Part shown: in pieces, positions 41,245 to 49,421 of the stretch | Layout: each line of letters begins with the position of its first letter | Numbering within the stretch: the stretch's first letter is position 1 | Program-made: the position numbers and the translations under genes | The notes under the pieces: model-generated | Databases searched by the model: none | Seen by the model: only the letters and a program-made list of their open reading frames with translations | What the model was told of the DNA's origin: nothing | Assembly: GCA_016190985.1 (NCBI GenBank) | Contig: JACPPI010000024.1 | Location: forward strand, 90,281-154,280 | DNA: 64,000 nucleotides | DNA from: Opitutia bacterium | Lineage (GTDB): Bacteria > Verrucomicrobiota > Verrucomicrobiia > Opitutales > Opitutaceae | Reading direction: 5' to 3'

Positions 41245-42114
41245 ATGCCCATCGAGCCCGCCCAGTCTGCCCTCGCCCTGTTTGAAATCTGCCTGCTGCT
41301 TTCCGGCGCGGGCCTGGTGCTCTGGCTGGTGTTCGACCCCGCCGCCCGCGCCCGCTGGCTCGGCACGAACGCGCTGCCGCCCGCCCCGATTGCCCCGGTC
41401 GATTTCGTGCTCGCGGCCGCCCTGGTCTTTCTCACGGGTTTCGCCGCCCAAGCCGTCGCGCAAGCTTGGCTGGGGCCGGTCCTCTCCAAGTCCGCCGACC
41501 AGCAGGGTCTCGCCCTTTTCTCCTACCAAGTGGCCAACTACGCCGGTGCGCTGCTCGCGTGGCGCCTGCTGTTTCCCTCGCTGCGCCGCACCTGGGCGTT
41601 TGCGCCGGAGCCGCCCCGCCCGGTCCCCGGCCCAGCCTTGCCGTGGCCCAGGGCGCTGCGCTATGCGGCTGGCACGCTGCTGGCCATGCTGCCCCTGGTT
41701 CTTCTGGTCAACCTCGGTTGGTCCACCGCCGTCGACGCGCTGGGTCTGCCCAACACCCCGCAGGACGTCATCGCGATCTTCACCCGCACCCGCTCCCCCT
41801 GGGTCATTGCCGGCATGCTTCTCGTCGCCTGCGTGCTCGCCCCGATCTACGAGGAGCTGCTCTTCCGGGCCGGGCTGTATCGCTTCTGCCGGCAAAGGCT
41901 GGGACGCGGCTGGGCGCTCGGCCTCAGCGGCGTCAGCTTCGGGGCGTTGCACGCCAACTGGGCCGGCTTCCTCCCGCTCGCCGGGCTGGGCATGGGCCTC
42001 GCCCTCGCCTACGAAGCCACCGGCTCCATCCGCGTGGCGATCATGGCCCACGCACTCTTCAACCTGAACACCGTGCTCGTGCTGCTCTCCGGCCTGCCGG
42101 ACTTCGCGAAATGA
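41245..42114 (+). CDS. CPBP-family intramembrane metalloprotease
   Basis: 289 residues from the ATG at 41245, with about eight membrane helices. The CPBP active site is complete: Glu203-Glu204 and Arg208 in APIYEELLFRAGLYR, His236 in FGALHANW and His269 in IMAHALFN. The family includes CAAX prenyl proteases and bacteriocin self-immunity or processing proteins. Here there is no bacteriocin gene and the substrate is unknown. The stop overlaps the thiL start as ATGA, so the two are coupled, though no functional link is known. Confidence 0.92.
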   Translation: MPIEPAQSALALFEICLLLSGAGLVLWLVFDPAARARWLGTNALPPAPIAPVDFVLAAALVFLTGFAAQAVAQAWLGPVLSKSADQQGLALFSYQVANYAGALLAWRLLFPSLRRTWAFAPEPPRPVPGPALPWPRALRYAAGTLLAMLPLVLLVNLGWSTAVDALGLPNTPQDVIAIFTRTRSPWVIAGMLLVACVLAPIYEELLFRAGLYRFCRQRLGRGWALGLSGVSFGALHANWAGFLPLAGLGMGLALAYEATGSIRVAIMAHALFNLNTVLVLLSGLPDFAK

Positions 42115-43064
42115 AGCCCTTCACCTCGATCCGCGCGCAATCCGTCGCCGCCCAAGGCGAGCAGCGGCTCATCGCCGGCATCCGCCGCTGGCTGGGCCGG
42201 GCGTCGCCCGCCGCGCCGTTCGGCATCGGTGACGACTGCGCGGTCCTCCCGCCGAGCAAGCGCCACCAGCTCGTCACGACCGACCCGGTGATCTACGGCC
42301 AGCATTTCGACGCCAGCGTGCCGGCGCGCGCTGTGGGCGCGAAGCTCCTCAAGCGCAACCTGAGCGACATCGCCGCCATGGGCGGCCGACCGGTCGCCGC
42401 AGTCGTGTCGCTGGCGCTGGGACCCAACACCAGCGTCCGTTGGCTGGAGCAATTCTACCGCGGCCTCGCGGCCTGCGCCCTGCGGCATCGCGTGAAAATC
42501 GTCGGCGGTGATATCACGCAAGGGCCGGCCGGCTTTTTCGGAGCGTTCCTCACTTTGCACGGGGAATCGACCGGGCGGCGCGTCGTGGCCCGGCGCGGAG
42601 CCCGGGAGGGCGATCTGATCTATGTCACCGGCACGCTGGGCGGCAGTCTGCTCGGGCATCATCACCAGTTCACGCCACGGCTTGCCGAGGGCGCATGGCT
42701 GGCGGGCCGGCCGGAAGTCCGCGCCATGATGGATGTGAGCGACGGGCTGGCCAAGGACCTCGGCTCGCTCACCCCGGACAGGCTGGCGCCTGCGCTGCAA
42801 GCCGCGACGATCCCGATCAGCCCCGCCGCTCGCCGCCGGGCCAAGGCCACCAAGCGTTCGCCCCTCCACCACGCGCTGTGCGACGGCGAGGATTACGAGC
42901 TGCTGCTCGTCGTGCGGCGCGGCGCATCGGCATTTGAAGCCGTCTGGCGGAAGCGTTTTCCGGAATTGAAACTGTCCCGCCTTGGCCAATTTGTCCGCGC
43001 CGGCCGGCTGCCCGCCGGATCTTTGCGCCTGTCCGGCTATCACGGTTATGAGCATCTGCGATAA
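42111..43064 (+). CDS. thiL: Thiamine-monophosphate kinase
   Basis: Phosphorylates thiamine monophosphate to the active cofactor thiamine diphosphate. 317 residues. The GIGDDCAVL motif near residue 39 is the ATP/Mg site of this AIR-synthase-like family. TTDPVIYGQHFD, LKRNLSDIAAMGGRPVAAVV and KIVGGDITQG follow. Asp in MMDVSDGLAKDLGSL and CDGEDYELLLVV complete the set. The enzyme would serve transketolase at 11-13 kb among others. No other thiamine gene is nearby. Confidence 0.95.
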   Translation: MKPFTSIRAQSVAAQGEQRLIAGIRRWLGRASPAAPFGIGDDCAVLPPSKRHQLVTTDPVIYGQHFDASVPARAVGAKLLKRNLSDIAAMGGRPVAAVVSLALGPNTSVRWLEQFYRGLAACALRHRVKIVGGDITQGPAGFFGAFLTLHGESTGRRVVARRGAREGDLIYVTGTLGGSLLGHHHQFTPRLAEGAWLAGRPEVRAMMDVSDGLAKDLGSLTPDRLAPALQAATIPISPAARRRAKATKRSPLHHALCDGEDYELLLVVRRGASAFEAVWRKRFPELKLSRLGQFVRAGRLPAGSLRLSGYHGYEHLR

Positions 43065-43066
43065 TT

Positions 43067-43124
43067 GGTGGAGCGCGTTGCCCTCGACGCGCTTTTCAGC
43101 GTCTTGAGGGCAAGCCGCTCCACC
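43067..43124. repeat. GTGGAGCG-type inverted repeat, copy 2
   Basis: A long hairpin with arms GGTGGAGCGCGTTGCCCTC... at 43067-43092 and its complement at 43100-43124. Starts 3 bp after the thiL stop and ends 11 bp before tsaE. Confidence 0.8.
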
Positions 43125-43135
43125 CCGAGGCAATC

Positions 43136-43600
43136 ATGACGACAACCGAAAAACTCAAAGCCGGCGTCACCACGGAATCCGCCGACCAGACCCGTGCGCT
43201 CGCCGCCGAGCTGGCCGCCGCGCTGCCCCCCGACACCGTGCTCGCGCTGCACGGCGACATGGGCGTGGGCAAGACGACCTTCGTGCAGGGGTTGGCGCAG
43301 GGACTCGGGGTGAAGGAGCACGTGACGAGTCCGACCTTCGCCATCTACTCGGTCTATCAAGGCGCGCAGCGCCGACTGGTGCATCTAGACGCCTACCGCC
43401 TGGAGAAAGAGACGCAGATCGAGGCGCTGCTGCTCGACGAGTTTCTGGTCAGCCCGTATGTGCTCGCCGTCGAGTGGCCGGAGAAGACCGGCGCGTGGCT
43501 GCCGAAGGAGGCCTGGCATCTGGCGCTGTCGATCGTGGAAGGCGACCAGCCTTCGCCAAGCCTACGGCTGGCAGGCCGGCACCGCGTGGTGCTGAAATAA
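43136..43600 (+). CDS. tsaE: tRNA threonylcarbamoyladenosine biosynthesis ATPase TsaE
   Basis: P-loop ATPase needed with TsaB and TsaD for the t6A37 modification of ANN-reading tRNAs. 154 residues, the usual size. The Walker A loop GDMGVGKTTFVQGLAQGLG begins at residue 40. SPTFAIYSVYQG, HLDAYRLEKE and the Walker-B-like LAVEWPEKTGAWLP are diagnostic. A bidirectional terminator follows directly. The last ~20 residues (PSPSLRLAGRHRVVLK) are the normal C-terminal strand. Confidence 0.95.
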   Translation: MTTTEKLKAGVTTESADQTRALAAELAAALPPDTVLALHGDMGVGKTTFVQGLAQGLGVKEHVTSPTFAIYSVYQGAQRRLVHLDAYRLEKETQIEALLLDEFLVSPYVLAVEWPEKTGAWLPKEAWHLALSIVEGDQPSPSLRLAGRHRVVLK

Positions 43601-43601
43601 T

Positions 43602-43625
43602 AAGCCCGCTCTTGTGAGCGGGCTT
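43602..43625. terminator. Bidirectional terminator between tsaE and the Arg/Gly-rich gene
   Basis: AAGCCCGCTC and GAGCGGGCTT form a perfect 10-bp stem with a TTGT loop, between two convergent genes. T-rich sequence follows the stem on the minus strand. Confidence 0.85.
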
Positions 43626-43635
43626 GGAAAACAGA

Positions 43636-45558
43636 TCAGGCCTGGGCTTCGGGCTTGGCCTCCTCGGCCGGAGCCGCCTTGTTGGTCTCCGCGGGACCGG
43701 GCGTGACCTCTTCCGCGACGGATTCCGGAACAGGAGCAGCCGTCGACGCCTCGGGCGCAGCCGACGCCGGCTTATCGGCAACGGTTTCAGCGGGAGCAGG
43801 CGCTTCAGGGAAATCCACCGGGTCGTGCTCTTCCTCGCCGGCGTCGGCCTTCTTCGCGGCCTGCGGCTGCATGGGCGGCGGGGCGAAGAGCTTGCCGTCG
43901 GAGAACTCGGTCACGTAGCCCTCCATGACGAGCCAGCGCAGGTCGTTGCTCATCTTGCGGAGCTTCTCGGCCTGCTCGGGCGCGAGGGCGGCGAAAGGCG
44001 CCTGCGACGGCGTCGTGCCCTCGGGCGGTGGGGTGGCGGGAGCGGCCGGCGGCACCTCGATCGTGAGAAATTTCTTCGGCAGATCCTTCACGAGCACCAT
44101 CGGGTTCTTCTCGATGAAGTCGATGAGCGTCGAGATGGTCTCGGAGAACACCTGGCCCGGGACGCGGAAGCGGCGCTTGACGGCGCAGACGTAGGAGACG
44201 CCGCGGGAGCCCTTCTTGAAGATGGTGAAGCCCTCGCGGCGCAGGCGGCCGCGCAGCGCGTTGGCGGTGTCGAGCGGGAAACGGCGCTGGCGCTCCACAT
44301 GGCCCTCGAGGGCGCGGCGGATCTCGCCGGGCGGCAGTTTCTCGATGAGCTTGCCGTGGAAGCGCACGCTGTCGACGGCGCGCACGACCCTGTCGCGGGC
44401 GTTGGCGAGCAGATGCAGGCGCGCGTCCTCGATGGTGTCGAAGGTGAGCGGAGCCGGGGCCTCGGGCGCCGGTGCGGCGGCGACGGGGATGGCTGGCTCA
44501 ACCGTAGCAGGCGCTGATTCGGCGGGAGCGGCGGCCGGAGCGGCCGCAGTTGCCACCTCCACGGGCGGAGTGGTCGGCGGACGCGGCGCGGGCGGGCGCC
44601 AGGTGTAGCGCGTCGCCCTCTTCACCTTTTCCATCCAGGCGGCGATGACCTCGGGCTCGCGCGAGGAGACGATGCTCTCGCGGAACCGCTCGAACGGCAT
44701 GCGGCCGAGCTTGGCGGCGTGATGCTGTTGCAGCATCTGCTGGTAGCGGTGGTGGTTGGGCGGCCCGAGCAGCTCGCCGGTGATGCCGCACTTGTTGATG
44801 ATGGGGAAATTCCCCTTCGGGGCCTCGATCTCGACTTCCTGCATCTCGAAGAAGGCGCCGAGGTTGTTGTTGAGGGCGTGCTGGATGGCGGCGTCCTCGG
44901 TGTCGAACGGCAGGTGGTCGGGCAGCGACATGAAGACCGGCGCGGGCTTGGCCGGCGCCGCGCCCTCGGCCGGCGGCGGCCGGGTGCGCTGGACGACCAC
45001 GACGAAGCGGTCGTTCTTCTCCAGCACGGCCTTGGCGATCTCGAACAACTGGAAGGTGCGGCAGGAGGCGCGAACGGCCTTCACCAGCGCGGCGAACCCG
45101 GTGTCCTCGGGATAGCACGTCGCCACGAAATGCGGGCTGACATACGGCGCGCGGTCGAACTGGCCGCCGCCTTCGCGCCGCTCATGACCCTCCCGGCGCT
45201 CGCCTCCCTGAAACTCGCGGCGCGGGCCGCCTTCCCGGCGCTCAAAGCGCCGGCGGTCGCCGCCGGCGGGCGGCTGGCCTTCACCCGCGGGCGCACCCGG
45301 GGCCTGGCCGGCGTCCCCCGGCGCCGGGCCGGCCGGCTTGCGGAAGGCGCGGCGGTCGCGCGATGGCGCCCCGTGCCCGCCGCCATCGTCGCGCCGGGGC
45401 GGACGGTCGCCGCGGTCAGTGTCGCGGTCGCGGCGGCCGGGGGAGACCGGTTTCACCTCGGTCCATTGGGTGCCGAAGTTGAAGGTCTGCAACTGGCTGA
45501 GGTCGATTTTATTCAACCCCTGCTCGTTGGGTTCGTGGGCAGGCTGGGAGTCGTCCAT
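43636..45558 (-). CDS. Large hypothetical protein with Arg/Gly-rich N-terminus and acidic Ala/Pro-rich C-terminus
   Basis: 640 residues, not recognised. Residues ~40-135 are RGG-like and disordered (GRRDRDTDRGDRPPRRDD; FERREGGPRREFQGGERREG). Residues ~138-340 form a folded domain with SPHFVATCYPEDTGFAALVK, FQLFEIAKAVLEKNDRFVVV and FPIINKCGITGELLGPPNHH. An Ala/Pro linker leads to a second domain near 385-530 with GFTIFKKGSRGVSYVCAVKR and a motif where two basic residues flank a Ser. The tail is acidic. RGG stretches often bind RNA, so an RNA-related role is plausible but unproven. It stands alone; the gap to tRNA-Leu (45559-45743) shows no gene. Confidence 0.8.
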   Translation of the reverse strand: MDDSQPAHEPNEQGLNKIDLSQLQTFNFGTQWTEVKPVSPGRRDRDTDRGDRPPRRDDGGGHGAPSRDRRAFRKPAGPAPGDAGQAPGAPAGEGQPPAGGDRRRFERREGGPRREFQGGERREGHERREGGGQFDRAPYVSPHFVATCYPEDTGFAALVKAVRASCRTFQLFEIAKAVLEKNDRFVVVVQRTRPPPAEGAAPAKPAPVFMSLPDHLPFDTEDAAIQHALNNNLGAFFEMQEVEIEAPKGNFPIINKCGITGELLGPPNHHRYQQMLQQHHAAKLGRMPFERFRESIVSSREPEVIAAWMEKVKRATRYTWRPPAPRPPTTPPVEVATAAAPAAAPAESAPATVEPAIPVAAAPAPEAPAPLTFDTIEDARLHLLANARDRVVRAVDSVRFHGKLIEKLPPGEIRRALEGHVERQRRFPLDTANALRGRLRREGFTIFKKGSRGVSYVCAVKRRFRVPGQVFSETISTLIDFIEKNPMVLVKDLPKKFLTIEVPPAAPATPPPEGTTPSQAPFAALAPEQAEKLRKMSNDLRWLVMEGYVTEFSDGKLFAPPPMQPQAAKKADAGEEEHDPVDFPEAPAPAETVADKPASAAPEASTAAPVPESVAEEVTPGPAETNKAAPAEEAKPEAQA

Positions 45559-45743
45559 GTAAGGGCGGAAAACGGGCGTGGTTACCCGGTAAGTATCGGA
45601 GGATGGCTTGGTGTTCCGCTACGTCAGGTCGGGCGCGCGGTAAAGAGGTAGTTTTCCCCGAGAAGAAACCGCGACGCAAGCGCATTTCGGGGCTTTACAA
45701 GCCTCGGGCGATTTACCTAAGTCACCGCTCCCATCGTTGGAAC

Positions 45744-45828
45744 GCTCGGGTGGTGGAATTGGTAGACACACACGTTTGAGGTGCGTGTGCCGTAAGGCGT
45801 GCAGGTTCGAGTCCTGTCCCGAGCACCA
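45744..45828 (+). tRNA. tRNA-Leu (anticodon GAG)
   Basis: Acceptor GCTCGGG (45744-45750) pairs with CCCGAGC (45818-45824). The anticodon loop TTGAGGT sits on stem CACGT/GCGTG. The long variable arm of a class II tRNA (TGCCGTAAGGCGT) is present. T-arm GGTTCGAGTCC, discriminator A and encoded CCA follow. Between here and the GIY-YIG gene a GCCGTCC/GGACGGC dyad (45889-45917) is the only structure. Confidence 0.95.
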
Positions 45829-45937
45829 GCCTAGAGGCGATACAAGTAGCCTATGGAACTGGCGATGCTGGGTTGATGAGGCGAAGGCTGCCGTCCATAG
45901 GCTTGGCGGAGGACGGCTTTGCGCTCACGGTCCAGGC

Positions 45938-46210
45938 ATGATCTACGTCTACGTCATCGAGAGCGTGCATCAACGGCAGCAACACTATGCCGGTATCACC
46001 CATGATCTGAAACAGCGCCTCAAAGATCACAACGAAGGAAAATCGCCGCATACGCGCAAATTCAAACCACGGCATCTCGTCGCCTATGCCGGATTCGCAG
46101 ACGAGCAAACTGCCAACGCATTCGAAAAACACCTCAAGAGTGGTTCAGGGAAACCCTTCCTCAAGCGGCACTTTTTTCGTGCCGCCCTTGTGGCTCCGTT
46201 CTCCGTATGA
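45938..46210 (+). CDS. GIY-YIG nuclease-like protein, second copy
   Basis: 90 residues from the ATG at 45938, intact. The motif pair is YVYVIESV and HYAGITHDLKQRLKDHNEG, with the second motif reading YAG instead of YVG. HTRKFKPRHLVAYAGF and AFEKHLKSGSGKPFLKRHF follow, the standard end of this family. It lies 109 bp after tRNA-Leu, just as the 32943 gene follows tRNA-Val. The two proteins are only moderately similar, so they are not a recent duplication. Function of these small GIY-YIG proteins is unclear; they may be solo nucleases or remnants of mobile elements that favour tRNA genes. Confidence 0.88.
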   Translation: MIYVYVIESVHQRQQHYAGITHDLKQRLKDHNEGKSPHTRKFKPRHLVAYAGFADEQTANAFEKHLKSGSGKPFLKRHFFRAALVAPFSV

Positions 46211-46271
46211 CCCGATTCCCGCCCAACGCGTTTGACCGGCGGGGATTGTTGGCAAAACTGGCGCCCGCGCC

Positions 46272-47189
46272 ATGACCTCCGACGCCATCAAGCAGGCCCT
46301 GCTCGAATCCTACGACCGCGACGGTGGCATCAACCATCTCGACGGCGTCAACCTGCCCTCGCAGGACTCCGTGGCCGAGCTGGCCCGCGATTTCATGCAC
46401 GTGCTCTTCCCGGGCTATTTCGAGGACACCAGTCTGGCCAAGAAAGACGTGCCCGCGTGGCTCGGCGGACTTCTTGGAAAAATAGACCGGAACCTCTACA
46501 CGGAAGTGGAGAAAGCCCTGCGCTTTGCCCGGCACCCCGGGCCGGCCGACCACGCCCGTCGCATCACCACCGAACTGCTTGCCCAGCTGCCGGCCATCCG
46601 CCGTGTGGTGCAGACCGACGTGACGGCGGCGTTTGCAGGTGATCCCGCCGCGAAAAACATCGAAGAGATCATCCTCGCCTACCCCTGTGTGCTCGTCATC
46701 TCGCTCCAACGCATCGCGCACGTCCTCTATCATCAGGGCGTCCCGTTGCTGCCGCGCATGCTCACCGAATATGGCCACGAGCGCACTGGTGTGGACATCC
46801 ACCCTGGCGCCCGCATCGGCACGCATTTCTTCATTGATCACTGCGTGGGCGTCGTCATCGGGGAAACCACGACCATCGGCAATCACGTGAAGCTCTACCA
46901 GGGCGTGACGCTCGGCGCGAAGTCGTTCGACGTGGACGGCGCGGGCAATCCGGTGAAAGGAGGCAAGCGCCACCCGGACATCGGCGACCACGTCACCATC
47001 TACGCCCACGCCACCATCCTCGGCGGCGATACCCACATCGGCGCCGGCTCCGTCATCGGCGGCAACGTCTGGCTCTTGCAATCCACGCCCCCGAACAGCG
47101 TCGCCTACTACAAGGGCGATGACCTGATCATCCGGGAGCGCCAGAAGCAGGAGGCGCTGATCATGGAGCCCGGCGACTTCGCCATCTGA
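46272..47189 (+). CDS. cysE: Serine O-acetyltransferase
   Basis: Makes O-acetylserine for cysteine synthesis. 305 residues, with the long N-terminal helical domain seen in EpsC/plant-like forms (PAIRRVVQTDVTAAFAGDPA). The left-handed beta-helix begins with DIHPGARIGTHFFIDHCVGV; the catalytic His is in IDHCVG. Hexapeptide turns continue through VIGETTTIGNHVKLYQGVTL and GDHVTIYAHATILGGDTHIG. The last ~20 residues (ERQKQEALIMEPGDFAI) hold the acidic C-terminus. No cysK neighbour. Confidence 0.94.
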   Translation: MTSDAIKQALLESYDRDGGINHLDGVNLPSQDSVAELARDFMHVLFPGYFEDTSLAKKDVPAWLGGLLGKIDRNLYTEVEKALRFARHPGPADHARRITTELLAQLPAIRRVVQTDVTAAFAGDPAAKNIEEIILAYPCVLVISLQRIAHVLYHQGVPLLPRMLTEYGHERTGVDIHPGARIGTHFFIDHCVGVVIGETTTIGNHVKLYQGVTLGAKSFDVDGAGNPVKGGKRHPDIGDHVTIYAHATILGGDTHIGAGSVIGGNVWLLQSTPPNSVAYYKGDDLIIRERQKQEALIMEPGDFAI

Positions 47190-47205
47190 CAGTCCGGGAA
47201 TGTCG

Positions 47206-47245
47206 GTTGCGCGCTTGCGCGCAACGTGGCGTGCAAGCACGCCAC
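47206..47245. repeat. Twin-hairpin intergenic repeat, copy 1
   Basis: Two adjacent palindromes, GTTGCGCGCTTGCGCGCAAC and GTGGCGTGCAAGCACGCCAC, with 9-bp stems and 2-nt centres. They sit between the convergent cysE and pyrD. A related pair is at 61484-61523. Confidence 0.85.
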
Positions 47246-47264
47246 CGATAAAATCGATCCCCGC

Positions 47265-48326
47265 TCAAATCCGCTGCCGCTGGCTGAGCGCGCCCGCCAC
47301 CGCGGCGGCGAAGAACGGCCCGCGATAGATCAGCCCGGTGTAGAGCTGCACCAGTGTGGCGCCGGCATCGAGTTTTTCGCCCGCCGCCGCCTCGTCCATG
47401 ATGCCGCCCACGCCGATGATCGGCAGCCGCCCGTTCGTCGCGCGGGCGATGTAATTGATGATCTCGGTCGAGCGCCGCCGCACCGGCGCGCCGCTCAGGC
47501 CGCCGGCTTCGTCCACCGTCGCGAAGAAACCCGGGCGCGCCAGCGTGGTGTTGGTGGCGATGAGGCCGTCGAGCCGCAGGTCGGTGATCACCTGCAACAC
47601 CTCATCGATCTGCGGGAAGGACAGGTCCGGGGCGATTTTCAACAGCAACGGCCGGCGCGGTTGGCCAGCCGCCACCCGCGCCCCATTCTCGGCCACCAGC
47701 GCCGCAAGCAGCGGCTTCAGCCAGGCCGCGTCCTGCAGTTCGCGCAGGCCCGGCGTGTTGGGGCTGCTGACGTTCACCACCAGGTAATCGGCATGGTCCG
47801 CTAGCAGCCGGAAGCTGCCGAGGTAATCCTCGGTCGCCCGGTCGAGCGGCGTCACCTTGCTTTTGCCAAGGTTGATGCCGAGCGGGATGGCGCGCCGGCC
47901 CGGGCCGGGCAGCTTGGCCAGGCGCGCCGCGAGCGCGGCGGCGCCGTCGTTGTTGAAGCCCATGCGGTTGATCACCGCCTCCCCGGCCGGGTAACGGAAG
48001 GCGCGCGGCCGCGGATTGCCCGACTGGGCGTGAAAGGTGACTGTGCCGATCTCGACGTGCCCGAAACCCAGCGCCGCCGCGCCCGGCCAAGCGTGGCCGT
48101 TCTTGTCGAAACCGGCGGCCAGACCCACGGCGTTGGGAAACTTCAGGCCGAAGCACTCCACCGGCCGGTGTCGCGCCGGGTCCAGCCGGTGGATCCGCTC
48201 CAAGACGGCGCACAGCGGCCGCACGCGTCCGAGCCACGCGAGCGCAGCGACACTCAGCTCGTGCGCGCGCTCCGGATCGAGGCGGAAGAGCGCGGGTTTG
48301 AGCGCATGTTGGTAGAGCCAGCCCAT
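47265..48326 (-). CDS. pyrD: Dihydroorotate dehydrogenase (quinone), class 2
   Basis: Fourth step of pyrimidine synthesis, linked to the membrane quinone pool. 353 residues. The N-terminal amphipathic part MGWLYQHALKPALFRLDPER followed by AHELS is the class 2 membrane-binding extension. FMN and substrate sites are seen in GLAAGFDKNGHAWPG, RMGFNNDGAAALAARL, NVSSPNTPGLRELQ with the catalytic Ser, LLKIAPDLS, ATNTTL and GVGGIMD. It stands apart from the pyrR-pyrB-pyrC cluster 11 kb away. Confidence 0.96.
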   Translation of the reverse strand: MGWLYQHALKPALFRLDPERAHELSVAALAWLGRVRPLCAVLERIHRLDPARHRPVECFGLKFPNAVGLAAGFDKNGHAWPGAAALGFGHVEIGTVTFHAQSGNPRPRAFRYPAGEAVINRMGFNNDGAAALAARLAKLPGPGRRAIPLGINLGKSKVTPLDRATEDYLGSFRLLADHADYLVVNVSSPNTPGLRELQDAAWLKPLLAALVAENGARVAAGQPRRPLLLKIAPDLSFPQIDEVLQVITDLRLDGLIATNTTLARPGFFATVDEAGGLSGAPVRRRSTEIINYIARATNGRLPIIGVGGIMDEAAAGEKLDAGATLVQLYTGLIYRGPFFAAAVAGALSQRQRI

Positions 48327-48365
48327 GAGCGCGAACGATGCCGGCCGCGCGCCAACTTACAAGCC

Positions 48366-48391
48366 CCCGCCGGGTCATCCGGCGGGATGTT
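48366..48391 (+). other. Hairpin with T-run upstream of the acidic-tail gene
   Basis: CCCGCCGG and CCGGCGGG enclose GTCAT and are followed by ATGTTTTT. It resembles a terminator, but lies in the 218-bp gap between the divergent pyrD and 48545 genes. A leader attenuator for the 48545 gene, or read-through control, is possible. Confidence 0.5.
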
Positions 48392-48544
48392 TTTGGACTT
48401 GTTTTTTCAATCCCCGGGCCCACTCTGCCGCCGAAATTTTGCGGCCGCCGCGGGCCCGCAAAGATTTTCCGACATTTTGTGTTTCAAGATTTGACAAGGC
48501 CTCCACCGGGCCCATTTGGTGCAGCGAATTCAGCAACCCCCCTT

Positions 48545-49324
48545 ATGGCGAAAGGCTCTCCTCAACTCGAATGGTGCATAGTCCGGCTCGGCGAAGACCA
48601 CAATTGGTGGGTCGATGAGATCAGCGATCCCGTGCATTGGGACGTCGACGGCCTGAGCATCATCGACCCGCGCCAGGTGGACCACATCATCGAGCTGATC
48701 GACCCGCTGCGCGAATACGGCTTCGACTCCGACCTCTTCGAGCGCGCCTTCATCCCCTTCCGCATCACCAAGGATCTCGGCAGGGGCAAGGTCCGCCTCG
48801 CCCGCACCAAGCAGCCGCTGCTGGAGTCCGAGGAAAAGCTCTTCGCCCTGCCCGACGTGATCGACGAGGAGAACGGCCCCTACGCCGACTTCCTTGACCA
48901 CATCACCCGCCTCCGCGTGAAGCTCATCAACGAGCTGCTCGACCTCGAGGAGAAGCTGACCGTCGACGAGGTCGAGGACCAGCTGCGCGAGGCGCAGAAC
49001 AACGACTTCATCGAGGGCAAGGCCGTCCACCTGTTCTCCGAGATCACCGCCATCCTCGACTTCATGCCCGCCGGCCACGGCGAGGAGGACGAGGAGGGCG
49101 AGAAAGCAGCCGCCGAGGACGACGACGACCTGCCCGAGGTCGAGACCGAGGACGAGGAGAAACTCAAGGGCGACGCCTCGCTCAAATGGGACGAGGACGA
49201 CGAGGACGCCGACAAGGAAGACGGCGAAGCCAAACCCGGCGCCAAAGACAAGGACGACGACGAGGACGGCGGCGACGCCGAGGAAGAGGACGACAAGCCG
49301 GCCCGCAAGCGCAGCAAGCGCTAA
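48545..49324 (+). CDS. Hypothetical protein with highly acidic low-complexity C-terminus
   Basis: 259 residues from the ATG at 48545, not recognised. Residues 1-165 are compact and folded-looking (MAKGSPQLEWCIVRLGEDHN; NWWVDEISDPVHWDVDG; ALPDVIDEENGPYADFLDHI; RLRVKLINELLDLEEKL). The last ~85 residues are almost all Asp, Glu, Ala and Lys, ending with basic KPARKRSKR. Such tails occur in DNA- or RNA-associated and ribosome-associated factors and in proteins that compete with nucleic acid. A hairpin with a T-run lies 155 bp upstream. No operon partner. Confidence 0.85.
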   Translation: MAKGSPQLEWCIVRLGEDHNWWVDEISDPVHWDVDGLSIIDPRQVDHIIELIDPLREYGFDSDLFERAFIPFRITKDLGRGKVRLARTKQPLLESEEKLFALPDVIDEENGPYADFLDHITRLRVKLINELLDLEEKLTVDEVEDQLREAQNNDFIEGKAVHLFSEITAILDFMPAGHGEEDEEGEKAAAEDDDDLPEVETEDEEKLKGDASLKWDEDDEDADKEDGEAKPGAKDKDDDEDGGDAEEEDDKPARKRSKR

Positions 49325-49421
49325 AAGCCTTGTTGCCAGCGTGCGGACAATCCTCCACGGGTAGTCGGCGCATGATCTTACCCCGATTTGTCGGCGCACC
49401 CAGGCGGGAGGCCGGCCGCTC

